A stretch of DNA of 13,298 bases from Paracoccaceae bacterium (lineage in GTDB: Bacteria; Pseudomonadota; Alphaproteobacteria; Rhodobacterales; Rhodobacteraceae): the NCBI GenBank assembly GCA_007128995.1, contig SKWJ01000500.1:1-13298 (forward strand). The letters are read 5' to 3'. The notes beneath the pieces are model-generated. The model did not search any database and had not been told where the DNA came from. It was given only the letters and a program-made list of their open reading frames with translations. Positions 7,175-13,298 of this stretch are shown here, piece by piece (the stretch's first letter is position 1; each line of letters begins with the position of its first letter). Made by a program: the position numbers and the translations under genes.

Positions 7175-8215
7175 TCACAGTGAGGCGCCGTCTTGCGCGC
7201 GATGCGAGCCGCGCAGCACGACAGGGCATTCCATCCGCTCTTGCAGCGGGGGGCTGGTGTCTTGGCCCAGCAGCATTTCGCTGCACCACTGCCCCATTTC
7301 GCGATGCGGCAGCAATACGGTCGATAGCGCGGGTGAAAGATGTTGCGCGATTTCCTGATCATCATAGCCCATCACGGCAACAGTCTCGCCGGGGCGTTCG
7401 CCAAGTTCTTTCAGCGCCTCGTAGCAGCCAACGGCCATCAGGTCATTCGCACAGAAAATCGCATCCGGACGGGTGGCCCCTGACATAAGATCCAGCGTTG
7501 CGGCCCGGCCGCCGCTGGGCAGGAAATTGCCCTCGCGCACCAGTTCAGGGTGAAGCGTCGTGCCGGACAGGCGCATGGCGCGTTCGAACCCTTCCTTGCG
7601 CTGGCAGGACGCATCCATCCAAGGCTCGCCCGAGATGAAGGCAATCCGGCGATGCCCTTCAGCAAGCAAAGCCTTGGTTGCAGCTTCCCCGCCACGCCGT
7701 TCCGCAGGCACGACGGATGCAAAGCGCCCTGCATCCTCGTAGCAGTTCAGAAGCACTGCACGGTGTCGGCTGAGCGCGTCAGGCGGCCTGACCTTGCGTG
7801 TCAGGATCGAGCCATAGATCACACCCTCTACCCCCTCAGCGGCCCATTTGCGCAGGCAGGCGGCCTCATAATCGGGATCGCCGCCTGTCATGACAATTTC
7901 AAGCAGCGCGTCATGCTTGCGCGCGGCGTCTTGTGCGCCATCGATCGAGATGGCTGCGAAAGGACTGGTTGCAATCTCATCCAGCATGAACCCGATCACG
8001 CGCTTGGTCTGCGCAGACGGCGGGCGTCCCGCGGCACGGGGCCGGTAGTCAAGCGATGCGACCGCATCCAGCACCCGCTGGCGCGTTTCGGCAGCGATGC
8101 GCATATCTTCCATCCCGTTCAGGACAAAGGAAACAGTCGATTGCGACACCCCGGCGCGGGCGGCAACATCCTTCATCGTCACGCGCGCGGGGTTGGGTTT
8201 TCTGGGGTCTTTCAT
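7175..8215 (-). CDS. LacI-family transcriptional regulator
   Basis: A DNA-binding regulator of 346 residues. The N-terminal helix-turn-helix is at about 12-33 (VTMKDVAARAGVSQSTVSFVLN), followed by the hinge region near AAGRPPSAQTK and a periplasmic-binding-protein-like effector domain. The latter includes RVIGFMLDE, a GHRRIAFISG segment and the DAIFCANDLMAVGCYEAL block typical of the family. It is transcribed away from the permease, binding-protein and hydrolase genes, the usual position for a local repressor released by the imported sugar or its breakdown product. The ATG at 8215 has only a short GGA upstream (GGACGC-ATG), a weak ribosome-binding site. An inverted repeat overlaps this start codon, which may mean self-control. 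The effector is unknown. Confidence 0.93.
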   Translation of the reverse strand: MKDPRKPNPARVTMKDVAARAGVSQSTVSFVLNGMEDMRIAAETRQRVLDAVASLDYRPRAAGRPPSAQTKRVIGFMLDEIATSPFAAISIDGAQDAARKHDALLEIVMTGGDPDYEAACLRKWAAEGVEGVIYGSILTRKVRPPDALSRHRAVLLNCYEDAGRFASVVPAERRGGEAATKALLAEGHRRIAFISGEPWMDASCQRKEGFERAMRLSGTTLHPELVREGNFLPSGGRAATLDLMSGATRPDAIFCANDLMAVGCYEALKELGERPGETVAVMGYDDQEIAQHLSPALSTVLLPHREMGQWCSEMLLGQDTSPPLQERMECPVVLRGSHRAQDGASL

Positions 8216-8241
8216 GCGTCCATAATACAGCTTGACGCATG
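8213..8241. promoter_or_regulatory. 8-bp inverted repeat overlapping the lacI-type start codon
   Basis: CATGCGTC at 8213-8220 is mirrored perfectly by GACGCATG at 8234-8241 with a 13-nt spacer. The left arm includes the regulator's start codon and the right arm overlaps the candidate -35 element of the divergent permease operon. It could be an operator for self-repression and for control of the divergent operon, or a stem that hides the start codon in the mRNA. The symmetry is directly visible; the function is inferred. Confidence 0.4.
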
Positions 8242-8261
8242 GTAATAAAGTTTGCTAATTA
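8232..8261 (+). promoter_or_regulatory. Candidate sigma-70-like promoter of the sugar importer operon
   Basis: TTGACG (8232-8237) and TAATTA (8256-8261) are 18 nt apart and lie about 60 nt before the first permease's start. The -35 matches consensus at five of six positions. This is the only promoter-like pair I see in the 107-nt divergent region pointing towards the permeases, and it is locally AT-rich. Operator-like repeats overlap both hexamers. Confidence 0.45.
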
Positions 8262-8269
8262 TTTTTAGC
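8254..8269. promoter_or_regulatory. Inverted repeat over the -10 element (candidate operator)
   Basis: GCTAA (8254-8258) and TTAGC (8265-8269) form a perfect inverted repeat with a 6-nt spacer. It overlaps the proposed -10 of the importer operon, where a bound repressor would block RNA polymerase. The divergently encoded LacI-family protein is the obvious candidate. The arms are short, and the spacer lacks the central CG of classical LacI sites, so confidence is modest. Confidence 0.35.
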
Positions 8270-8322
8270 GTGACGAATTGGCGATGTGTGCGCAAAACGG
8301 ATGCTCTGGGAGGAGACGCCAA

Positions 8323-9420
8323 ATGCCCCGACATCACATTGCACGTCCGGCGCTGACACAGCGTCAGGCTGCCGCGATCCTGCTGTTACCGTTTCTGACG
8401 GTCTATGCCGTGTTTCTGGTCTATCCATTCTTCAAGGGTATCTGGATCAGCCTGCATGACTGGAACCTGATGGCTGTGGCCTTCAACCCGGATGCGAAAA
8501 CCTTTGTCGGCTTGCAGAATTACGAGCGCGTCATGTGGGGGCGGAATATCACATGGGGGGCGTGGTCGAGCCCGGGGTTACAGATGCTGGGCCTGATCGG
8601 GCTGGGTGCGGGGTTTTTGCTGTATCGCACCGGGCGCGCCGGCAAGGTGACGGCGCTGGCCATTCTGATCGCATCGCTTCTGTTATTCGTGCTGCCGGGG
8701 TTTCATCCGGGCGAGGGGGGGCGCTGGTATGACCGCCGCTTCTGGCCCACTGTCGGCAATACCATCGTGTTCGTGGGCCTTGCCGTGCCCGGTGTCACGA
8801 TCACCGCCATGCTGCTGGCCGCTGCGCTTGATGGCGAAACGCGGGCGAAAGCCGTGCTGCGCACTCTGTTTTTCCTCAGTCAGGTTCTGTCTGTGACGGT
8901 TGTGACCCTGATCTGGCAGATCATGTTCTCGCCCCGGCAAGGATTGATTGCCAATCTGACTGAACTTTTTGGCGGGTCGCCCATTGTCTGGCTGACGGCC
9001 GAGGGTTTTGCCATGGCCGCCATCGTGATCGCCACCATCTGGTGGTCACTGGGCATCGCGATGATCCTGTTTCTGGCTGGAATTCAGGACATCTCGAAAG
9101 ACCTTTATGAGGCCGGCGCACTGGACAATGCGACAGGGGCAAAAGCCTTCTGGTACATCACCCTGCCCAATCTGAAGCGCACGATCACGGTGGTCGTGGT
9201 CTTGCAGATCATCTTGCATTTTCAGGTCTTTGGTCAGGCGCATCTGATGACGAGTGGCGGGCCGAATGACAGCACGCAGGTGCTTGTCCGCTATATCTAT
9301 CAGACTGCGTTCCGTGACAGCGAGTTGGGCCGCGCTTCGGCGATGGCGGTGTTTCTGTTTGTGATCATGGGGGGATTTTCCATCCTGCAATTCGTGCTGG
9401 GACGGGAGAAGGACCAATGA
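8323..9420 (+). CDS. Sugar ABC transporter permease, MalF/UgpA type, with a two-helix insertion
   Basis: An inner-membrane channel subunit of 365 residues. It has a first helix (about 16-40), the FVGLQNYE segment typical just before the core, and the coupling loop YEAGALDNATGAKAFWYITL, where Glu-Ala-Gly at about 263-265 contacts the ATPase. Between FVGLQNYERVMWG and RRFWPTVGNTIVFV, where most family members have only a few residues, there is an insertion of about 60 residues (77-137) with two strongly hydrophobic stretches. The insertion makes the protein longer than the usual size of roughly 300 residues. The ATG at 8323 has GGGAGGAG 7 nt upstream, so the in-frame codon at 8278 is rejected. 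The gene starts the operon and overlaps the next permease by ATGA. Confidence 0.92.
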   Translation: MPRHHIARPALTQRQAAAILLLPFLTVYAVFLVYPFFKGIWISLHDWNLMAVAFNPDAKTFVGLQNYERVMWGRNITWGAWSSPGLQMLGLIGLGAGFLLYRTGRAGKVTALAILIASLLLFVLPGFHPGEGGRWYDRRFWPTVGNTIVFVGLAVPGVTITAMLLAAALDGETRAKAVLRTLFFLSQVLSVTVVTLIWQIMFSPRQGLIANLTELFGGSPIVWLTAEGFAMAAIVIATIWWSLGIAMILFLAGIQDISKDLYEAGALDNATGAKAFWYITLPNLKRTITVVVVLQIILHFQVFGQAHLMTSGGPNDSTQVLVRYIYQTAFRDSELGRASAMAVFLFVIMGGFSILQFVLGREKDQ

Positions 9421-10250
9421 ACCGATCTTACTACTGGCTGATCCTCGCGCTTTCTGTCCCCGCTTTCATCTGGCTGGTTCCCACGATCTGGATGGTGTCG
9501 CTCTCTTTTCAGCCCAATGATGTGCTGGCGCGCACCACCTCCAGCACGGCGCTGGGCCTGATCCCAATTCCATTCACCCCTGAAAACTACATCGCCCTTT
9601 TCCGTTTCGGGCAGGTGCCGATGTGGTTTCTGAATTCGCTGATCGTCTCGGTCGGGATGACAGTTGCGGTGCTCGCAGTGTCCACGACGGCAGGCTATGC
9701 GCTGGCGCGGCTGGACTTTCCGCTCAAGGGGCCGGTGATTGTGCTGTGCCTGATGGGGCTGATGGTGCCCGAACAGGCCGTGTTCATTCCGCTTTACACC
9801 ATGTTCGCCGACTGGGGCTGGCACAACAGCCATCATGCGCTGATCCTGCCGCGCGTGGCCGTGCCCATCGGGGTGTTTTTGATGATGCAGTTCTTCAAGG
9901 CCATTCCCAAGGATATCGAGGAAGCCGCACGCATCGATGGTGTCGGCTGGTTGCAGATCTTCTGGTATGTGATGCTGCCGCTTGCGCGCCCCGCGATGAT
10001 GACGCTGGCGATTCTCACATTCCTCTATGCCTGGAACGATTATCTCTGGCCGCTCGTGTCGGCCCAGCAGCGAGAGTTTTTCACGATCACACTGGGGCTT
10101 GCCTCGATCCAGTCGAATTTCGCACAGGCCGAAGGGTTGGGACGTGTCATGGCCTCGGGTGTTGTCGCATCGCTGCCGGTGGTCGTGCTGTTCCTGATTT
10201 TCCAACGTTATGTGGTGCGCGCCATGACAGCAGGCGGCACCAAGGGCTGA
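9417..10250 (+). CDS. Sugar ABC transporter permease, MalG/UgpE type
   Basis: The second channel subunit, 277 residues, has about six hydrophobic helices. Helix 1 is near residues 7-30, followed by the periplasmic FTPENYIALF segment. The coupling loop is EEAARIDGVGWLQIFWYVML, with Glu-Ala-Ala at 169-171, an intact family motif. LTFLYAWNDYLWPL is the usual MalG-type segment after it. It starts on the ATGA that ends the first permease, with GGGAGAAGGA upstream, and would form a heterodimer with that protein. The binding-protein gene follows after 32 nt. Confidence 0.94.
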   Translation: MNRSYYWLILALSVPAFIWLVPTIWMVSLSFQPNDVLARTTSSTALGLIPIPFTPENYIALFRFGQVPMWFLNSLIVSVGMTVAVLAVSTTAGYALARLDFPLKGPVIVLCLMGLMVPEQAVFIPLYTMFADWGWHNSHHALILPRVAVPIGVFLMMQFFKAIPKDIEEAARIDGVGWLQIFWYVMLPLARPAMMTLAILTFLYAWNDYLWPLVSAQQREFFTITLGLASIQSNFAQAEGLGRVMASGVVASLPVVVLFLIFQRYVVRAMTAGGTKG

Positions 10251-10282
10251 AAACCGCAAGACAATCAAGGGAGGAAACTGAC

Positions 10283-11563
10283 ATGAAACACATGATACTT
10301 GGCGCCTCGGCGCTGGCAGTGCTGGCCACAGGGGCCGTGGCACAGGAAGTCACATTGGGCCGCTTCTTCGGCGATTGCGAGAATGCGGGTACGGATACCA
10401 AGGTAACGGTTGGCGAAGCCTGCATCATCCAGTCGATCATCAATGCCGCCGATGCGCAGCTTGATGGCATCTCGGTCAGCACATTGCCCACGGATTGGGG
10501 GAACTATTATGACCAGATCAAGGCAACCTATGCGGGCGGCACGCCGCCCAACGTGCATGTCATGCACCGCCACCGTGTGCCGGAATTCGCCAGCATCGGC
10601 GCGCTGGCCGATCTGACCGATGATCTGGCGGCTGCCGGGATCGATCCGTCAGACTGGGAAGCTGCCGCCCTTGAGGCTGTCACCTATAACGACCGTATTG
10701 TCGGCGTACCGATGGATTTCCATGCCAACCTCTGGCATGTCAACATGGACCTGATGGAAGCCGCCGGCCTTGTTGAGAATGGCGCGCCGGTGCTGCCTTC
10801 GTCGCCCGAGGAATTGCTGGAGCATGCGCGCGCCGTCAAACAGACGACCGGGCAGGACTATCTGGCGGCCGATTTTGCACAATTCCCCATCGGGGTGCGT
10901 GTGGCACTGGCATTGATCTGGCAACAGGGCTCGAATATTTTCGAGGGCGACACCGCCACCATCGACACGCCCGAAGCGCGCAACGCCATCAGTGCCATCA
11001 CCCAGCTTTTCGACGCGGGCCTTGCCAATGCGCAACTGAACTATGCCGACAGCCAGCAGGCCTTTCTGAATGGCGAGGCAGCCATTCTTGTCAATGGCAC
11101 ATGGGTCGTGGATTTCTACAGCGCCGAGGCGGCCAAGGATGACCAGGGCCTCAACCGTTATTTCGCAGCCGATTTCCCAACTCTCTTTGACGAGGGGGCA
11201 ACCTGGGCCGACAGCCATATGTGGGCAATTCCCGCACCGCTGAAGGCCAATGACGCGGATACCTATGCTGCTGCCTTGCAGGTGCTAGCTTTCATCAATG
11301 ACCACAATATCGATTGGGCGCGCACCGGACATATGGCCGTGCGTTCCTCTGTTCTTGCCAGTGCAGAATATGCCGCTTTGCCGCATCGGGATGAATATAC
11401 CGGCACAGCCGATATCGCCCGCGATACTCCGCCCTCAGTGCGCTATGGCGCGATTCAGGACGTGCTCAACCGCGAGCTTCAGGCGATCTGGCTGACGGGC
11501 AAGTCTGTCGATGCCGCGCTTGCCGATGCCGAGGCGGATGTGCAGGACCTGCTTGACCGCTGA
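10283..11563 (+). CDS. Sugar-type ABC importer substrate-binding protein
   Basis: A periplasmic binding protein of 426 residues in the extracellular solute-binding family 1 style. It has a signal peptide with cleavage near AVA-QEV (20/21). The mature protein has LPTDWGNYYDQIKATYAGG, then PPNVHVMHRHRVPEFAS, GVPMDFHANLWHVN, and the NGEAAILVNGTWVVD block typical for sugar-binding members. Cys32 and Cys47 near the mature N-terminus may form a disulfide. AAGGGAGG lies before the ATG at 10283. It belongs to the importer with the two preceding permeases. A terminator-like hairpin follows immediately, which would favour high levels of this subunit over the downstream hydrolase. The ligand is not readable from the sequence; an oligosaccharide or glycoside is inferred from the neighbours. 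Confidence 0.93.
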   Translation: MKHMILGASALAVLATGAVAQEVTLGRFFGDCENAGTDTKVTVGEACIIQSIINAADAQLDGISVSTLPTDWGNYYDQIKATYAGGTPPNVHVMHRHRVPEFASIGALADLTDDLAAAGIDPSDWEAAALEAVTYNDRIVGVPMDFHANLWHVNMDLMEAAGLVENGAPVLPSSPEELLEHARAVKQTTGQDYLAADFAQFPIGVRVALALIWQQGSNIFEGDTATIDTPEARNAISAITQLFDAGLANAQLNYADSQQAFLNGEAAILVNGTWVVDFYSAEAAKDDQGLNRYFAADFPTLFDEGATWADSHMWAIPAPLKANDADTYAAALQVLAFINDHNIDWARTGHMAVRSSVLASAEYAALPHRDEYTGTADIARDTPPSVRYGAIQDVLNRELQAIWLTGKSVDAALADAEADVQDLLDR

Positions 11564-11575
11564 AACCGGTGCAAC

Positions 11576-11604
11576 GGCCCGCATTATCGATGCGGGCCCC
11601 TTTT
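11576..11604 (+). terminator. Terminator-like hairpin between binding protein and hydrolase
   Basis: GGCCCGCAT (11576-11584) and ATGCGGGCC (11590-11598) form a perfect 9-bp, GC-rich stem with a 5-nt loop (TATCG), followed by CCTTTT. It starts 12 nt after the binding-protein stop. The T-tract is short, so partial termination is more likely than complete. This would leave read-through transcription for the hydrolase gene and also protect the 3' end of the upstream mRNA. Confidence 0.7.
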
Positions 11605-11625
11605 CCCGAAACGCGATCCCTGACC

Positions 11626-12738
11626 ATGCCGAAGATGACCCCCGCTCCCTGCTCTCGCTGGACGACGGCACAGGCCAATGACTGGTGGCAGGCCCAGCCC
11701 TGGCCAGTGGGCTGCAATTTCCTGCCCTCGAGCGCCGTGAACTTCCTTGAAATGTGGCGCGCTGAAACCTTTGACCGCCCGACCATCGCCCGTGAACTGG
11801 ACTGGGCAGCGGATATCGGAATGAATGCCATCCGCACCAACCTGCATTTTCTGGTCTGGAAACACGACCGCGCTGGGCTCTTGGCACGGTTCGACTGGTT
11901 TGTGCAGACTGCCGCAGAGCGCGGTCTTTCCGTCATGCCAGTGCTGTTCGACGATTGCGGTTTTGGCGGGGCCGAGCCTGTCTGGGGCCCGCAACCTGAC
12001 CCGGTTGCAGGCATTCACAACAGCCGCGCGGTCGCCTCGCCCGGGCGCGATGCGGTCATGCACCGCGCCCAATGGCCAGAGTTCGGCGTCTATCTGCAGG
12101 ATATGATCACGGCGCATCGCGATGACGCGCGCATCCTCGCCTGGGATCTGTATAACGAGCCGGGCAATCGGATGGTTTTTACAGAAAACGGTGGCTTCAG
12201 CGAATATGACCCTGCCCTTGCGGCGTATAGCCAGGCGTTGATGGCTGCGTGTTTCGTCTGGGCGCGCGCTGTGGGACCCTCTCAGCCGCTGACAGTGGCG
12301 GCTTGGCGAACCCCGAAGCTGGGTCAAGATGTCCCAGCCTTCGATGATCCGATCGACCGGCAGGCGATTGCTCTCTCCGACATCGTGAGTTTCCACGCCT
12401 ATTGCGATCTGGCGCATGCGCGCAAGTATCTCGATCAGCTTGCCGTACATGGGCGCCCGGTCCTGATCACCGAATGGATGGCACGTACAATCGGCAGCAC
12501 GATCACCGATCAGTTGCCGCTTTATCACGACCAACGCGTCGGAGCCTATTGCTGGGGGCTGGTCAAGGGCCGCACCCAGACCGACCAGCCCTGGCCCGCC
12601 GACCTGGAGGCGCTTCACGGTCTTGTCCAGGCGCCGGGGCTGTGGTTTCACGACCTGCTCTGGCCGGATGGGCGCGCTTATGATCCGGCAGAACTGGATG
12701 TCCTTGCTGAATTGTCCAGGCGCGGCGCGAGATCATGA
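11626..12738 (+). CDS. Clan GH-A glycoside hydrolase (GH5-like), cytoplasmic
   Basis: A retaining glycoside hydrolase of about 370 residues with a TIM-barrel pattern. It has WPVGCNFLPSSAVNFLEMW (about 26-44), an Arg-containing strand (GMNAIRTNLHF), WDLYNEP with the likely acid/base Glu178, SFHAYCD (His257) and PVLITEW with the likely nucleophile Glu283. The family is often labelled 1,4-beta-xylanase or cellulase-like in databases, but the true substrate of this subgroup is not clear to me. There is no signal peptide, so it should act in the cytoplasm on imported material. The ATG at 11626 is chosen because earlier in-frame starts (GTG 11569, ATG 11590) fall in the terminator hairpin; ATG 11635 is also possible. 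No strong ribosome-binding site is visible, suggesting low expression. The stop overlaps an ATG (ATGA at 12735). Confidence 0.87.
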   Translation: MPKMTPAPCSRWTTAQANDWWQAQPWPVGCNFLPSSAVNFLEMWRAETFDRPTIARELDWAADIGMNAIRTNLHFLVWKHDRAGLLARFDWFVQTAAERGLSVMPVLFDDCGFGGAEPVWGPQPDPVAGIHNSRAVASPGRDAVMHRAQWPEFGVYLQDMITAHRDDARILAWDLYNEPGNRMVFTENGGFSEYDPALAAYSQALMAACFVWARAVGPSQPLTVAAWRTPKLGQDVPAFDDPIDRQAIALSDIVSFHAYCDLAHARKYLDQLAVHGRPVLITEWMARTIGSTITDQLPLYHDQRVGAYCWGLVKGRTQTDQPWPADLEALHGLVQAPGLWFHDLLWPDGRAYDPAELDVLAELSRRGARS

Positions 12739-12755
12739 CAGAGAAAGGGATAGGC

Positions 12756-12926
12756 ATGTCCTACGCCTGTCTGCGGGCGCAGACCGTGGCGCAGCGGGTC
12801 ATTGCCGAAGACGGCGAAAGTACCTTTGGCGAAGATATGGATATGGTCCACGACTTGGACCCCCACCGCGCCTTTCCCTTTGACAGACCATCCGGTCGCC
12901 GCCTGCGGTCGAAGCCTGACGGCTGA
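12756..12926 (+). CDS. Short ORF, unknown; possibly the broken 5' end of a further operon gene
   Basis: I do not recognise this 56-residue product. AAAGGGA sits 5 nt before the ATG at 12756, a better ribosome-binding site than those of several genes upstream. In the same frame an ATG at 12735 overlaps the hydrolase stop (ATGA). The N-terminal half (SYACLRAQTVAQRVIAEDGES) looks like an ordinary soluble protein start, whereas the last 20 residues are rich in Arg, Pro and Asp and look less natural. Directly after the stop the GC content begins to fall. A fragment of a gene cut by an old deletion or insertion fits these facts, but a genuine small protein or a chance ORF is also possible. Confidence 0.4.
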   Translation: MSYACLRAQTVAQRVIAEDGESTFGEDMDMVHDLDPHRAFPFDRPSGRRLRSKPDG

Positions 12927-13298
12927 GCCTATGCCTGATCCAGATGTCGCGAGGCAGCTTTCAAAGCCTGAAGTCAATGGCCTTTGCGCGGTGGGTTTGA
13001 TATTGCGAGATCAAGCTTGACCATCCCTGGCCATTTTCAGAGTGTTGCGTCATGCATTGCGAGAGAAGGTGAGTTCGCTCCCATGCAAACAGGCAAGAGT
13101 GACGCCAGAGTTTCGAGGGGATCATCAGGTGACCCGAATTTCAGCAGCGATAAGGTTAAGTTTTGAAGCGCAAACTAAGTACCTGAAATCGCATAACAGG
13201 AGCCCGCGAGAACCTCATTTCTGGGGCTGAATTGTTAATTTCGGTGTAAACCGAAAAGCTAGTCGGCGGTGCATGAAAATTGTCAAGATGTAGTAGAC
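12927..13298. other. Gene-free, low-GC stretch at the right end
   Basis: No convincing gene, tRNA or known element is visible in these 372 nt. ORFs here are short (about 60 codons) and lack domain character or a good ribosome-binding site. By hand count the last 158 nt (13141-13298) have 70 G or C, about 44%, against clearly higher GC in the coding region. The stretch contains a perfect 7-bp hairpin at 13239-13256. The change in composition next to a possible broken gene suggests a foreign or mobile-element-derived edge, but no terminal inverted repeat or transposase can be shown inside the window. Confidence 0.5.
13239..13256. repeat. Perfect 7-bp inverted repeat (hairpin)
   Basis: TTTCGGT (13239-13245) and ACCGAAA (13250-13256) are perfectly complementary with a 4-nt loop, GTAA. 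There is no T-run after it on the plus strand, and on the minus strand it is followed only by TTAA, so it is a poor intrinsic terminator. It may be a protein-binding palindrome or part of a mobile-element end. Confidence 0.45.

Noticed and set aside
12678..12977. Minus-strand open frame of 99 codons across the hydrolase end
   Set aside because: It overlaps the hydrolase 3' end, has no good ribosome-binding site and no recognisable domain; it is probably a shadow frame.
12984..13230. Overlapping 60- and 62-codon open frames in the low-GC tail
   Set aside because: Both lack a ribosome-binding site and domain features, and short open frames of this size are expected by chance.
1..13298. CRISPR arrays, tRNA or rRNA genes and complete insertion sequences
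   Set aside because: I looked for spaced direct repeats, tRNA T-loop signatures such as GGTTCGAATCC, and transposase motifs, and saw none by eye; a covariance-model search would settle the RNA genes.

Overview
The window reads as a chromosomal segment of a GC-rich alphaproteobacterium, most likely a Rhodobacterales (Roseobacter/Rhodobacter-type) species. The evidence is the codon bias, a VPLPA-CTERM-like surface protein, an IalB-family protein, a stand-alone WGR protein, and an operon order (LacI, two permeases, binding protein, GH-A-type hydrolase) familiar from that order. The genus is inferred from protein style only, not from a marker gene. Coding density is high until about 12.93 kb. After that the sequence becomes AT-richer and apparently non-coding.

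Left part (1-1715): the 3' part of a secreted repeat protein with a C-terminal sorting signal, then an invasion-associated-locus-B (IalB) family periplasmic protein on the same strand. Facing them is a small glycine-zipper lipoprotein.

Middle-left (1948-5823): a compact three-gene importer of the YnjBCD type. It has a periplasmic binding protein, a fused two-domain permease and an ATPase, with 1-nt spacing and an ATGA overlap, so it is clearly one operon. Its substrate is unknown. A small SH3-domain lipoprotein converges on its 3' end, and a stand-alone WGR-domain protein (6033-6293) follows.

Middle-right (6304-12738): a divergent carbohydrate-use locus. On the minus strand are a LacI-family regulator and, downstream of it, a short-chain dehydrogenase/reductase. 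On the plus strand are two MalF/MalG-type permeases (ATGA overlap), a sugar-type binding protein, a terminator-like hairpin, and a cytoplasmic clan GH-A glycoside hydrolase. The 107-nt divergent intergenic region carries a plausible promoter with inverted repeats that could be regulator operators. The inferred job is import of a glycoside or oligosaccharide, its hydrolysis in the cytoplasm, and oxidation of a product by the dehydrogenase. No ATPase for this importer is encoded in the window.

Right end (12756-13298): a short ORF with a good ribosome-binding site, possibly the broken 5' end of the operon's next gene. It is followed by about 370 nt of low-GC sequence with a perfect hairpin, which may be an old rearrangement or mobile-element edge. 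The parts most worth following up are the two-helix insertion in the MalF-type permease, the missing ATPase, the hairpin between binding protein and hydrolase, and the broken right end. I did not find a clearly novel defence, CRISPR or RNA-based system.
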